From Symbiodinium sp. CCMP2592 (Eukaryota > Sar > Dinophyceae > Suessiales > Symbiodiniaceae), in assembly GCA_905221615.1 (NCBI GenBank), contig CAJNDT010005445.1, forward strand, positions 921,153-985,152: DNA of 64,000 bases, in the 5' to 3' direction. Under the pieces are notes generated by a model. The model did no database searches and was not told where the DNA came from. It saw only the letters and a program-made list of their open reading frames with translations. Below are positions 42,816-55,222 of the stretch, piece by piece. How positions within the stretch are numbered: position 1 is the first letter of the stretch; the number at the start of each line of letters is the position of its first letter. A program made the position numbers and the translations under genes.

Positions 42816-44044
42816 TGTTTCGAAGACGATTTGAAAGTCCAGCGTTCGATGCAACCCTTCGAAATACACTTGCCGGGCTCCTACATTACTATAACGATAG
42901 TATATTCTACCTCAAACTGATTCTGGAGGCTGTAGCATAACCTCCCCTAAAAGCGTCAGAGGCACTGTTGATCAGGTTCAGAGCGGTGAGGAGGCGCTCC
43001 TGAGGGTTTGGGGCCCCTGGGGGTGTTTAGGGGTTTAGGGCTCATGGCTTTGAGCCCCGGCTTCGGGTTTAGGGGTTTAGGGGTCTAGGGTTTAGTGGTT
43101 TTGGATTTAGGGTAGGGTCTAGGGTTTGGTGGTTTAGGATTTAGGGTTCGGGGTTTGAGAGTTTGTAGATGTTGCGATGTGTGGCTGTTCGGGCTGCTGG
43201 TGGGCTCCGATCCGAGGCAAGGCTCTAAACCAGAGGCGTAGTAGTTCGAAGCAGGTTTGGGATACATTGCCAAAATAGGGACTGTTCAGGGGGCACTGTT
43301 TGCTCATTACTATCCATTCCAATCTGTATGGTACATCTGGAACAACACGAGGTGTTCTGCAATTGAAAGGTGGAGTCTGGCTGGGTTGCATCTGCATCCG
43401 AAACCCCAAATCCAGAGAGTGTGACTGGCACAGGACATGCGGGCTGGTGTGGTTCGGCATTGCATGGGGCCTGGAGTTTTCAGTTTTCGTCCTGAAGGCT
43501 TCGGGCTCAGGGGTCTCCAAGTAAACATAGGGTTCAGAACTTTGCTTGGCTTCTTTGTGTTCGGAGTGCTGAGCTTAAGGGTAAGAAACATCAGGGGGTT
43601 CTGTCTTCGGTCTCGGGTAGGAGGGGCCTTGAAGAGCTGATATGTTGCAGGGTACCTGTAACTGGTTACAAGCATCCCAAAATTAATGTCCAAAGTACAC
43701 ACTCATCAATATCCATACAAAGTCCTTAAGACATGTGAGACGCAACCTGCCCACGATCCCGTAGACTTTCCAGTATGCATCCCTAAGGCCTGTAGCCTAA
43801 GCTCCATGAAAGCCTAAACTTGAAAACCCATACATACGGCCCTAGTCCCCAGAATTCAATCATCCTAAATCCGAAACCCTTAAACCCCATACCCGCAACA
43901 TCCCTAAATCCTAACCTCCATTAAACCCTGCACCAGCCTCAATGTACAGACTGCAGCCTTGCGCATGAAGGTGCGGGTGGGGGGGTGCTTTATTGGCATT
44001 GGGCTTCCTGCTTCGTGGAGGGGGGGGGCTTTGGGTGTGTGCGT
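42816..44044. other. Intergenic, telomere-like words
   Basis: 43018-43160 is dense in degenerate TTTAGGG units (gtttaggggtttagg, tctagggttt). Open frames 43134-43702 on the minus strand have no domain. Confidence 0.6.
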
Positions 44045-44131
44045 GTATGTATGTATGTATGTATGTATGTATGTATGTATGTATGTATATACATGGATGG
44101 GTACACATATATATATATATATATATATACA
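44045..44131. repeat. (GTAT)n and (AT)n microsatellites
   Basis: About eleven GTAT units at 44045-44090 and alternating AT at 44106-44131. Confidence 0.95.
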
Positions 44132-44627
44132 TATATATTATGAAGCAACCCGAAGGAATACTCCTGTATCAGAAGCACAGGCCTTGGGCTGGGGTTTGGT
44201 GCTATAGGTACATATATAATAGAAACCCCAAGGAATAGTGAATAGTGTTGCAAGTATCAAATTTGAGGATTGTGCATTGAGGGTGAGAGGCTTCCGTGCA
44301 AGCACAGTAGTAATCACCTGTCATATCTATGCGAAGTGTTCTCATGGGGCTCAAGTGGCCAATGATGTGCAAAATCTACGAGGTTAACAGGTGGGTTGTG
44401 CTAGATGCCCCGAACTGAAACAACAAAAACAACTGTTGCAGCCTCTACCTGGGCGAGAAAGGGGGCTGCACTCAGCGCTGGGTATATGCCAGTCAGTTTT
44501 CTCGCGACACAAATTCTTCTGAAAATGCTGAAAGGACTACACAACGAGGCCGAACCGGTACCCACCCAATGTACGCGACTGCAAGGGTGAGCGCTGCGAG
44601 CATCTGTAAGGGGAGTCGCCCGTATGA
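44132..44627. other. Intergenic, no gene recognised
   Basis: A 61-codon frame at 44405-44590 only, no domain. Confidence 0.5.
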
Positions 44628-45020
44628 CTACTGCTCCGTAGCGCAGACAAGGCTACGCACACAGACTGTGGAGGAGGCCGCACAGAACCTACTGTAGGGC
44701 TCGGCGAAGTGGGCCCCGGGCTCGGGATGGGCAGGGCCTCCCTGCATATTCGGAGTGCTTTCGCGCTGCAAGCGTCTCATGGAGCCGATTGGTTTCCACT
44801 GGGCCGGGGTGGCTTCAGCCAAAGCTTGCCACGTTTTGGCAGCGGTAGGCCCCCCTCCCCTGCTTTCGAGGACCAGCAGAATGAATTGTACGCCTTGGGC
44901 AGTGCACTGATCCTGCGTCTGCAGGTGGCCAGCTTCGTAGTCGGATGTAGTCGGCACGCTGGAGAACACCTCAAACCATGTTGGCGATCCTCCAGAATGC
45001 AAGTTATATATGCTCAACAA
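44628..45020 (-). pseudogene. Possible reverse-transcriptase C-terminal tail fragment
   Basis: A 130-codon minus frame contains CTAQGVQFILLVLESRGGG followed by AAKTWQALAEA. This resembles the 'C..QGV.F.P.V.E..GG' tail that I associate with dinoflagellate non-LTR retrotransposon polyproteins. No RT palm motif is adjacent, so it would be a fragment. The assignment rests on one motif from memory. It could equally be a chance frame. Confidence 0.35.
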
Positions 45021-45400
45021 CGGGATTTGTAGTCGGAGCCTACCACCTCAAACCCCCAAAGACTACTGAAGGCCCCCGAACTCCAACCTGAGTTCTAACG
45101 ATTCAACCCACATCCGCCAGTCCGAGTTCCGAAAGCATTTGGGTTTATATTTAGGGTTTAGGGTGTAGGGTTTAGGTTACGTGCGGGGCACATACCGAAT
45201 CCGCATCTTCACAGAAATCAAGCCCTAAAGAATCCACGACCTCAAACCCTGAACCTTAAGCCCACGAGACCCACCAAGAGTGCCGCCTCTGACAGACTTT
45301 GCTGCACGCGCCGCGCCTCCGAGCCCAGTCAGAGACGTCTGAAGTTTGATGGTGGACATCATGGGGCCTCAAGAACCATCCCGGTATACTTTAAACTATC
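45021..45400. other. Intergenic with short telomere-like array
   Basis: A TTTAGGG-type run at 45147-45176. Nothing else supported. Confidence 0.6.
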
Positions 45401-45484
45401 ATAGCCTACTTTTTTGTTGGGTGTTGGATCTTACTATAGACTCTAATATGGTACTTAGAGGGACCCTACATAAAAAGTAGGCTC
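45401..45484. repeat. Imperfect hairpin repeat family P8
   Basis: TAGCCTACTTTTTT pairs with AAAAAGTAGGCT. A second taggcta follows at about 45488. The interior carries ggaccctaca-type words. Confidence 0.7.
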
Positions 45485-45582
45485 TGGTAGGCTACGGTGG
45501 AAAAGGGTTTCGGGGAGGGGGACTCAAGATCCCTGGCACGATAGCTGCTGAAACCGTCCGAAGTACCAGGCCTGAACCATAA

Positions 45583-45677
45583 GGGAGCTTCCGAAAATGG
45601 GGGACCCTAATATAGTACCCTAAATAGTAGGATCCTTATTATAAGAACCCCCAAATAAGGTCTTTTCGGAAACTCCC
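45583..45677. repeat. Hairpin repeat family P2, copy b
   Basis: GGGAGCTTCCGAAAA and TTTTCGGAAACTCCC arms. The interior ggggaccctaatatagtacc and ctaaatagtaggatcctt are shared with copy c. Confidence 0.92.
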
Positions 45678-46627
45678 ATGAACTCTCGCCATTAACCATA
45701 CAGAACCCTCGGCCTCCACCTACTCATACGGGAAGCTACTACCCACATCTTGCCATAGAATAAATCAACCCAGTAACCCAATATCTGGGCAACTGGAGCC
45801 CTAGTGAAAGTCGTGATCGCAAGGCGGTTCAGGATTTCGAAGACTTCTTCTTATTGCGATGAGGAATGCATAGAGTTCTTGACGGGTGAAGCTTTGCAAC
45901 TACTGGATTTCGAGCACAGGCAGGGTTTAGGGATGAGTTTGCCAACAATCCCTGCCAAGGAATGATGTTGAGAAATTTGGCAGCAACTAGAGACTCAAAC
46001 TCGCCTTTGTTGAACGATGGCCCTATATCCCTAGAGTATGTATAAATTAAGGTATGTAGCTTATCTATTCAAGACTTACGAGCTCTCTGCAGATCCAATA
46101 ATTGCGGGAAGGTGCAACACCCTCAAAAGTATTGAGTGAACTTGCGGTTTCAGGCTTGGGGTTTAGAGATATAGAGACTCCAAGTTTCCAAAAGTTAAAA
46201 ACCTAAACTCTTAAACCCAAAACCCTATACCCTAAGCCCAAAATCCTAAACCCTACACCACAAACCCTAAATCCTGAACCCTGAACCCTAACATCCTGAA
46301 ATGTAACCCTATACACTTGGGAAAGCCTTGGAGTAGCTCCAACCGGCGCTTCAGCAAAGACCACCGCCAACACCTCTGAATGCAAAGCCTCGATGTGGTT
46401 GTAGGTGGTAGGTTTTAGGGCGGGAGCTTGTAAGTTTGAGGCCCTTGGTGTGTGGAACTTACGATTTGAAAGGTTTGAGGGTCTTTGGGGCTGCTGCGTT
46501 TAGGCTTTATGGCGTTTGAGGGATTCTTGGGCTTCGAGATTCAGGGTCTGTTGTAAGCAGGGATACAAGTTCAGGGTCTAAGCCTCGGCCGCAGCGAGTT
46601 TCGGAGCTCTCGGGTTGATCTAGAATC
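45678..46627. other. Intergenic, telomere-like words
   Basis: 46203-46300 is a degenerate CCCTAAA tract. No recognisable gene. Confidence 0.6.
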
Positions 46628-46722
46628 TACCTGTGGATCCAAAAACCTGCCGTTTTCAGGGTCAGACCCTCTAATTCAGGGGTCATAACCTACTATTTCG
46701 TAGGTTTTGGGGATACAGGTAG
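46628..46722. repeat. Hairpin repeat family P11
   Basis: CTACCTGTGGATCCAAAAAC pairs imperfectly with TAGGTTTTGGGGATACAGGT. About 95 bp. A second internal stem (gggtcagaccct) lies at the centre. Confidence 0.75.
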
Positions 46723-49440
46723 GGTTTAGAGCATAGGAGTTGGCATCTAGGGAAGTTCAGGGTATGCTTTAGTTCCGGGGTCACTTTGGGCGGGATGTCT
46801 TATGACAAGTGTGGAACCCGTGCAATCAGGATCCAATAGCACTGAAGCTCCTCAAGGCCCCCCAGTTCATCCCCTCACACTTAGACTTCATAGCGCCGAA
46901 GCCCTGGTGAAGACCTTACATATCCCTAAGGCCCTATTTAAACCCTACAAGCCCTATATCTAAACCGCTCCAATTACCCCAAAACTAAAAACCTTAAAGC
47001 CCCAAATTTCAAAACCCCGAAATCAAAAGCTCACAAACCCTATAAACCCCATAGCCCGCAACACACTAAAAAACTAACCCCGTCAACCGTACATGAAAAG
47101 CAATAAACCCTAAACCCCAGAAACAATAAACCCCTTACGCCAGAACCGTCGGGCCAAAGCACGCGCAGCGTCGCAACGTGGCCGATGTCCGGAGATTGCA
47201 ACTCAAGGAGCAACGCTCACCTGAGGACGCTGGGTTTGCAGTTTGGAGCTTTCGCGATGTGCGTTTTCAGGCCCAATTTTAGGGTTGAGAGGGTAGGGTT
47301 TCGGGTTTTGGATTGTTGCCGCTCTTTGTTGAGCCGTTTAGGGCTTTCTGCGTAAAGCCCCTCGGAGCCCTCCACAACAAAAGAAAACACAACCCTCCGC
47401 TGACCGACACTATCTCGGTCAAGGCTCTCTAATTGACCCTGAGTCAAGGAGAATAGCAAGGCAAGAAAGGCCTAACCCTAAACCCCTCAAGCCCTAAACC
47501 TAAATGGTCGACTCTCAGATGCCGGTCATCTTAGAATTCTGGGGTTTTGGGGTTCAGGCTTTTGCGGTTTAGGGCTCTCAATAGCGTTCATGGATACCTG
47601 AACCGCTACCAAGAGGACTTCGCCTGGAATCCTCTCTTACGACTAAACTCAGAAGCTCGCGGTAGCCGCGCCAAGCCGCCTCAGCTTCTGGCAGGGGGTC
47701 TGGAGGTTGCAGACTGTGAGGTCAGGGTTTGGGGTTGGAATCTAATTGCGGGCTTCGAGTTTGGAGATCTTGAGCTTAGAGGTGCAGGATCAAGCTTGTG
47801 GGTGTAGTTCGTGTCTTGGGATGGCTTGCAGGGCTCCTGCAAACAACAGCACAAGAAGCACCCCTGCACTACCACAATACTTGCGCATCCGCTGCATAGT
47901 GCCAGTCTTCTCTACCGGAAAAGCAGCTACTGCAGCAGTAGATTGATGGCCGACTCTAGTAGACGGCCGAAAACGACAAAAACGCGTGTGCAGAAGTACC
48001 TCCAGACGAATCAGAACCAAAACATTTTTGAAAGCTTGGCATTGAAGACGTTGCTTGCCCGCTAGTGGTCTTCATCTGACAAACAAATCAGTCCTAAACC
48101 CTGTCGGAGTGTTAGGCTCCCAGGGCTTTAGAGCTGAGTGATCTGAGATTTGAGGGTGGTCTTAGGGTTTTATATAGGGCTTGGAGTCGTAGGGTTCAGG
48201 ATGTAGGGTTTCAGGGCTTCGGGTCTTAGGACCCATACATAATCCAAACGTCCCGCCTGTACGGAGAGTGCTGCCGATGCCTGCCAGGAGCATCCTAGGC
48301 CTAAGTTCCTTCGGGTGTCAGCCAGGGACTTGGATAGTGTTGCCAATGCAGAAGCACCCTGCTTCCAAATCAGGGCAATGATGCGCTGGAATCAGAAGTT
48401 CTGTAGACTTGCGGACTATGAACACCAAACCCCCCAAAAAAATCAAGAACCCTTAGCCCTAAACCCCGCAACCCTATACCCTAAACCCCCAAAACCCTAA
48501 AACCTATAAGCCCAGAAGCCTAAACCGACTATATGAGGCTGGACCATCGTCCCTCAACCCCTGCCTGCTTCACGAAGCGCTCTGGCAGGAAGGGCACGGA
48601 TTTGATAAGCGGTGCATCGCCACCTTCAGTGATACCCGAGGATGAGCATGGGATGAGGGTTTAGGGTTTAGGGTTTTAGGGTTTAGGGTTTTAGGGTTTA
48701 GGGATTCAGGGTTTAGCGATTAGGGTTTTAGGGTTTAGGGTTGGGTTTTAAGGCTTTGGGCTGCCGGGCTGCCCTTCACACCTTAGACTTCAGGCGTTAA
48801 GGTTTAGGGTTCCAGTGGAATGAATTCGTGAACATGCTGGGTCAGTCGGGTTTAGGGTTTAGGGTTTAGGGCTTAGGGTTCATGGCAAAATGCGCTGAGG
48901 AGCATAGCCAGTTGAAGCGTCTAGGCCTTTATTGACATCACGGGGGCGACGGGGGGAAAAGAGGAAACACATGATGTTGCTGATGTTGCCGGCGATGATG
49001 ATGCTGATGGTGTCGATGACGACGGTGGCAATTTTGACAGCCACTAGTATACAGTGAACCCCAGAAACTTGGAACATGGATTCAGGATGATTCAAGCTGG
49101 GATTCCCTGTGCTGTACTTTATAAAGGCATGAGGATAATGACGTTCCAACTTTCCGGCTTCTACTATACACAGGACTCAGACGCCGATAAAGAAGCGATC
49201 ATGACGGGTGTTATCATGATGACAACAATCATGGGGCTGCTAATGATCCGTGCTTTGCTTGCTGGTGGGAATGAGGCTGATGCTAGATCTTGAAAGTGAT
49301 GAAATCCACAAAGGGATTGTCGAGCAGTTACAAAAGTGACAATAGTGATTGGAACAGCGCGACGTCTGTGATGACGATTTTCGTCACTGTGCTGGTGATT
49401 GTTGGTGTCATGATGATAGTGGTAGTAAGGAGAAGGCGTG
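46723..49440. other. Intergenic with telomere-like arrays
   Basis: The best TTTAGGG arrays of the window are here: 48656-48751 (about twelve units with TTTTAGGG variants) and 48848-48880. 46930-47130 is rich in CCCTAAA-like words. Short frames have no domain. Confidence 0.65.
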
Positions 49441-49500
49441 GATGCTGACGATGACGATGACGGCGATGATGATGCTGATGATGAGAAGATGGGGATGAGG
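49441..49500. repeat. (GATGAC)n / (GATGAT)n tract
   Basis: Imperfect hexamer repeat. Confidence 0.9.
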
Positions 49501-49766
49501 ATTAGGAGGATAACATCCACCCATATTTGTGCCGCACTCAGCTCTGTAATTCTCTTCCAGGTTCCAGATTTCGGTGAAGCATTCCATTCCAGGCTTGATA
49601 CCAGACACAACAGTCAAGAACTCGGAAGGCACTAGCTGTCATTAGCTTAATTCCTTCCCACTTACATTAAACGGGAGGGGGGGAGGCCCTCCCCCCCAAT
49701 AGAAACTCGGAAAGTGTTTTGATTTTCAGGGTGTATTCTTAGCTCTACGGCCACTTTTGAGGGGGC

Positions 49767-49972
49767 GTGCTCTTGTTCCTGCTCTTGCTCCCGCGCTGGC
49801 TTTTGCTCCTGCTTCTGCTGTCTCTGTTGCGCCTGCCCCTGCTCTTGCTGTTGCAACCGCTTTTGCTCCTTCTCTTGCTCTTGCTCCCGCGCTTGCTTTT
49901 GCTCTGCTCTTGCTCCTGCTCCTGCTCTGGTTCCTGCTCTTGCTCTTGCTGTTGCTCTGACTCTGTCTGTGC
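49767..49972. repeat. Degenerate hexamer repeat (gctcctgctcttgctc)
   Basis: About 200 bp of GCTCTT/GCTCCT/GCTCCC hexamers. It gives Leu-rich and Gln/Glu/Arg-rich frames on both strands that are not credible proteins. Confidence 0.95.
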
Positions 49973-50983
49973 TCTAAGGGTTTTTGGAGCCTCGAAACCC
50001 TCCCCAAAAATTCAGAACACGTTTTGAAGGGCACACTGTAGCGGTGGAGGCTGAGGTTTGGGGCTTAAGGGTAATTACGGCATTTCTGGTGGAACAGAGG
50101 CTCGTGAATGAGAATTGGGTGTTGGTGGTGCCCAGTTTGAATATTTCGATTCGATAGGTACTACACTCAAGAGATACGGCTGATTCGTTGAGCAGAGGTA
50201 TGCATATCGAGCTCAAGCCCTGGACCCTAAATCCCCCCCCATACCCCTTAGCAGGATCTAGAACGTTGGCTTCCCTTGCGCTGCCTGTGCCGAAGAAGCG
50301 GAGCAAGTAGACGATGAACCTCTCTGCCAGGCGTGGAGTCCTCAGACAGATAGACCCTCTTAGTTTGATTCTGTGTCAGGGCTTGAGCCCATCTTCTTAC
50401 AAGCATATGGGCACCAAACAAACGGCCGCCGTATTTAAATCTTCGATACCACATGTCGATGCTGCTTCAGAACATCTCCCGTGCCTGGACGGCGTGAGCA
50501 GAGCCTAGATTTCAAGCGCAGACAAAAATTTATGCAGAGGCTGTCATATGCTTCTCCGCCCATGTATAGAGCAACCAAAACTACGAAAACTTCACCTGTG
50601 ACACTGTGAGGAGGATCCACAGCCTCGGACCCTCAACGCTTGGGCTTCAGCTCGCAGTAGCAACACACCAGCGGTTGCGAAAGCCACGTGGCCTCACTTC
50701 GGGCGGATGTGACACTCCGATAGAAAACAACCTCAGGCTCCTCAACCCAGGCTTTTCGTGGGGGCAGTCGGGGTTTCGGGTTTGGGTTTGGACTTCATGA
50801 CTCGTCCAGGCCGGCCACAAATGCGCGCGCTAGAAGCGAGTAGACGAATTGGGATACCACAGGCCGGGGGAGTGGTGCATTAGTCTACTCACAGAAGCAT
50901 CACCGCGAAAAATAAAAGACACACTGCCATGGATGTGTACGGTTTAGCACGTGTACTAATATATGCATCATAAAGGCATATGA

Positions 50984-50989
<6 letters not shown>
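49973..50989. other. Intergenic, no gene recognised
   Basis: Short domain-free frames only. Confidence 0.5.
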
Positions 50990-51020
<31 letters not shown>

Positions 51021-51312
51021 TAAATATGTGTGTGTATATATATATATATTCATATATTCATATATATATATATATATATATCATGCACGTTTACACACAT
51101 ACATACATACATACATACATGCATACATACAGGCAGACAGGCAGACAGACAGACCGACAGACTGACAGACAGACATGCATAACTGCATGCATACATACAT
51201 ACATTGGCATACATCCGGTACGTGCAATGACATACATGCGGCATACGCATCCGAAGACATACGTATTTACTTACTTACTTACTTGCTTGCTTACTTGCTT
51301 ACTCACTTACTC
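50990..51312. repeat. (AT)n, (CATA)n, (CAGA)n and (TTAC)n microsatellites
   Basis: AT alternation at 50990-51080, CATA and CAGA tetramers at 51096-51205, TTAC/TTGC tetramers at 51266-51312. Confidence 0.95.
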
Positions 51313-52603
51313 TCCTACATACTTGACTTGCTATTGTTTGCCCTAACCCAAAACTCTAAGCCAAGAAAGCCTTTGTAAGCTACTGTGTTGGCAAAGGTGT
51401 GGGTTGCAGGAAGATTTGGATCAGCTTCTTTGTTTCAGAAGGTTTTGGGGTTGGGGAGTCACTCCCAATTGCCAATGCTAAGTTATCGCATGCCACCATG
51501 GCTTTCAAAGACATACCCCACAAAGAACAGGATCACGCGTACTGTTTTGTGACACAGCTTCCCCTGCTGCAAGTGATATTGGACACTCCGGCGTGCTGCT
51601 GAATAAGAGCCTTGATGCTGCAACAAGAAAACTTGAAAGCTCAAGCTCAGTCAGAAGACCCCCTGAAGCCTCAACCAAAAGATTGGAATCACCAGAAGGT
51701 GCCTGGCACCTTAGGACCCCTGCATTGCGGTAGATCTTGTTCCCTGTGGACGGATCGTACTGGCGGCGATGTCAGGTGCTGTAGAAGGAAGTTGCATCTA
51801 GGGAGTAGGGTTGACGTCTGATGGGTTAGGCTTGATAAAGGCTTTGGGCTGCTGTTGGAACACCAACCGAGCTGTTTCAGCACGGAGCTATACAGGCCAG
51901 ACAGTATGATGAGGTTGAGGTTTCTGCCAAGTAATTAGGGCAAAAAAAAATCGTAACCAGGCTTGGGGTGTGCGGGTTTTCAATCCAGGGTGCTGTCGCA
52001 TCGTTCAGCCATGTAGGCACAAGGCAGAAAACATTGCTCGGCAAAGCGTTGGATTTGGGCAGTTCGCACTGCAACACAGTCCAATGCAGTACGACCAATA
52101 CGCCGCGTAGATGTGAGGGTGAACCACAGCAAGTCTCACAAAGTTGACAGAATGGTGAAGTACTGTATCATGAGGGTCGGAACCTTGCGTGCGAGACTGA
52201 GACCGCACCCTCGGCTGTCCTCCTTCTGCGCTCTAACCACGAATGGCCAACAAAAACCAAGACACGCGAACCCGTCGACTGGTCACAGAAAGCATTCGGT
52301 TCTGCATGTTCTGCATTGAAGTTATGGTTCAAAAGCTTAGCGGCTGCAGGATGTCGCTCCCACGCGCAAAGGCACTGCAAACCCTAGACCACTGGGTTCA
52401 CTCCCAGGTGTGTCTTGTCGATTGACCTGCAAGAAGACACTAACAGTTAACGTGTGATTTGGGTGTAAGACTGCATCCTAGACAAGCCTAAACACAAAGT
52501 CCCTGGCCTCAGAACCCCTGAACAACCTAAACCTGCCAACATGCTGAAGCCGGATAAAGACACCCTGAGTCCCGAGCCAGGTCCTCTCTACAACCCGAAC
52601 GAA
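51313..52603. other. Intergenic, no gene recognised
   Basis: Frames of 60-75 codons on both strands without domains. Confidence 0.5.
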
Positions 52604-52728
52604 TTGGGAGTTTCCGGAAATAGGGGACCCTAATACTTATAGTACGACCGTACCCTAAATAGTAGGATCCTTATTATACATTATCAGAACCCCTAAATAC
52701 GCTACCCCTTATGTTCGGAAACTCCCAA
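52604..52728. repeat. Hairpin repeat family P2, copy c
   Basis: TTGGGAGTTTCCGGAAATA and its near complement ending CGGAAACTCCCAA. Longer than copies a and b (125 bp) through small insertions in the loop. Confidence 0.92.
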
Positions 52729-52954
52729 TGAACCTTCCAGCCTGAGTCCCGAAGCCCTACACTCCTAGGCTTTTTAACCCTAAGCTCTCATGTCCTAAAC
52801 TCCTAAATAGACTGTAAACCCTGAACTCTCATATCCTAAACTGCTAAAGCTGCTAAAGCCTTCAAATACAGTTGCGACTGCAAGGATGTGCCTCGGCGAC
52901 GGCCGTCCGGAAGGCCTGGACAAGCCACGAAAGGGGTTCCTATGAGGGATCTGT

Positions 52955-53066
52955 ACTTGGAGGTTCATGGGTAGTTCTAAGTGGGGTTATAAGTAGGGCA
53001 ACTATACTTACAACTCAGATTCGGGGACTCATAACCCTACTTATAACTACCCATGAACCCCCAAGT
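52955..53066. repeat. Hairpin repeat family P3, complete copy
   Basis: ACTTGGAGGTTCATGGGTAG at the left pairs with CTACCCATGAACCCCCAAGT at the right; inner arms (gggttataagtaggg / ccctacttataac) overlap. The right half matches 1-90. Confidence 0.88.
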
Positions 53067-54900
53067 AACGGGCTCTACATGGGCTTAGGGCTCAGAGTTT
53101 TGGGTTTAAGGGTCAGTCATGGACAGGAAGCTTGCGTTCAAGGCTAGGAGGTTTAGGCAGGAGCTGAGGCTTCGGTCTTCTGCATCTTACCGAATTCAGG
53201 TGTTTTGCGGCCTAGGGTTCAGCTTGCCGCGGTTCAACAGCCGGTTGTCGAGATTCGGAACTTGTTCAAGGTGGCGAGTCCAAGAACTTCTGAAACGACC
53301 TTTCGGGGGATGGGGGCCTTCGTGCTGAAGTCGCAGAGTTGTGGGATGGAGGAAAGCTGTCTAATACCACTAACGCCATTATTGCCATCTAGCAAGGGCG
53401 CCCAAATAGTTCGGACAGTACATTAAAGTCAAGAACCAACTGTGACGAGAAATCCCTCAACCCTTGCATCCCGTGCTAAACCCTGAACCCTGAACCCCAC
53501 ACCAATGCCCTGAGTGCCTGAGACCCCCCGCCCAAACCCCCACAGCCTCAAACACCAAAAGCCCCACGCTATCTAAGAAACGCTTGAGCCAGGAGACGCA
53601 AGAGCCTCAAGCTCTGTACTTAACTTAACAACGCTAAACTCCGAACTCTTGTGCTCTAAATCTCCAATAATTAACAGCCCTACAACCCGCAAAGACTGAA
53701 AGGCCTAAAATTCCAAAAAGCCTGAAAGCCGCCCTTGCTTGCAAAAAGGCCTCGGGCTGGCGCGGACGGCTCCCTAAACGCCAGGCCTGTCTCAAAGGGT
53801 TGCTGTTGAAGGTTTAAGGCTTCTTTGAAAGGGATCTATATAAGGGTTTCTATCAGACAAGAGCTACTAGAATCTTACTAGAATAGTATTACCAAGTGTT
53901 CTTATCCATGTATAAGGCCCCGTACTTTTCTTTTGCTTGGGAGGGGAGTTACTACAAATCAAAGGTTGCTGCCAAAGGGCAGGGGCTGGGGCGAAGGAGC
54001 TTGCTATTTATTATGAGAGTAATTATGAGAAGGTGGCTGTTGACAACTGCGGGTTCTTAATAGGATAGGTATGGGGTCTCAGGTTGCAACATGAAGACCC
54101 CCTCAACCCGGATGCCGGAAGCAACCATAACGAGGACCAGCCGGTGCAGGGCTTGCGGTGGATCTGCAAACATGTAAACAAATCTATATTTCACGACCAG
54201 CCGTGGCCTTTGCGGTCCGCTCCCACTCCACTTGACTGAAACACTTCACGGCATAGGATTTAGCGGCTAGCGTAGTTCGCAGAGGGCATCTCAGGAATTT
54301 ATGGTCTTCAAAAGAAGTCATGTCGTAGGCTGGTTTGGAGTCCGGGGGCTTCTACTGAGCTCCGACTTGCAATGAGACCCTAATTCTATATATCTATAAC
54401 TAGAGCTCTGCATAGCGCGCTGAGCCGTCCTGGGCTTGCAGGGTACGGGAAAACTACCAGGACCAAACGATGATTCACCGAAACCCAAGTTTTCCAAACA
54501 CCAACCCACCATCGCCATCGCTTTGTGCCCTGAGTCCACAGCTCCCAATCCTAAAGTCAATATAAGAGGGTTTTCAAGAGCTTACATCTGTTGGAGGCTT
54601 TCTTCTTGTAGGTTACTGTAGACACTAAACCCCGCATAAATAGACCCTAGACCTCGACCCCTTAGAATTCGAAGGCCCCGACGTTACCTTGCTGTTTCAG
54701 GGAGAAACGACCGGCCTCATGCAAAAAACGCATCAAGGTCGGATCCTGGCGCAGGGAAACGGTTTAGAGTTAAGGAGGCTTAGGATTCAGGAGTTTAGGG
54801 TCAGGGTCGAAGGAATCTCGGCTTAGGGTCCAGCATAAGCAGTACAAATTAGGGAACCCTAGGGAACGAAATACCATCACGAAAGTCTTCGGGCTGGTCT
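53067..54900. other. Intergenic, no gene recognised
   Basis: Degenerate CCCTAAA words at 53460-53720. No recognisable gene or RNA. Confidence 0.6.
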
Positions 54901-55222
54901 ATTGGTCAGGTTTTGGGGTGTCGGGGGCCTTTGGCTTTTAGGGATCACTGCGTGTGAGTTGAGATCCCTAAGTACAGGCAGATGCACTTGTCCGACGGAA
55001 GGCTGTTTTGGCTGAGGAAAATTTCGAAGCGTTCGATGGAAGTTCTCGGGTGATTCAGGGCATTGGTCCTTAACATTTGAGGATTACCTTTCAAGGTTTG
55101 TGTTAACTTAGTTGGTTTGTCCCTTTATTTCACGTAGGTTATCAGCCGTAAGCTCTAAGCTGGGTTCTTAGTGGGACTAACGTAGTACTACTCTATTAAG
55201 GGGTGACCGGATTCTCGGAGTG
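54901..55222 (+). other. Probable TE2 leader / 5' LTR region
   Basis: Precedes the TE2 gag start. A 9-bp stem TTAGGGATC...GATCCCTAA lies at 54938-54970. The LTR borders cannot be set because the 3' LTR is outside the window, and no primer-binding site is recognisable. Confidence 0.4.

Noticed and set aside
49662-50034. Gln/Glu/Arg/Ala-rich and Leu-rich frames
   Set aside because: Direct translation of a degenerate hexamer repeat.
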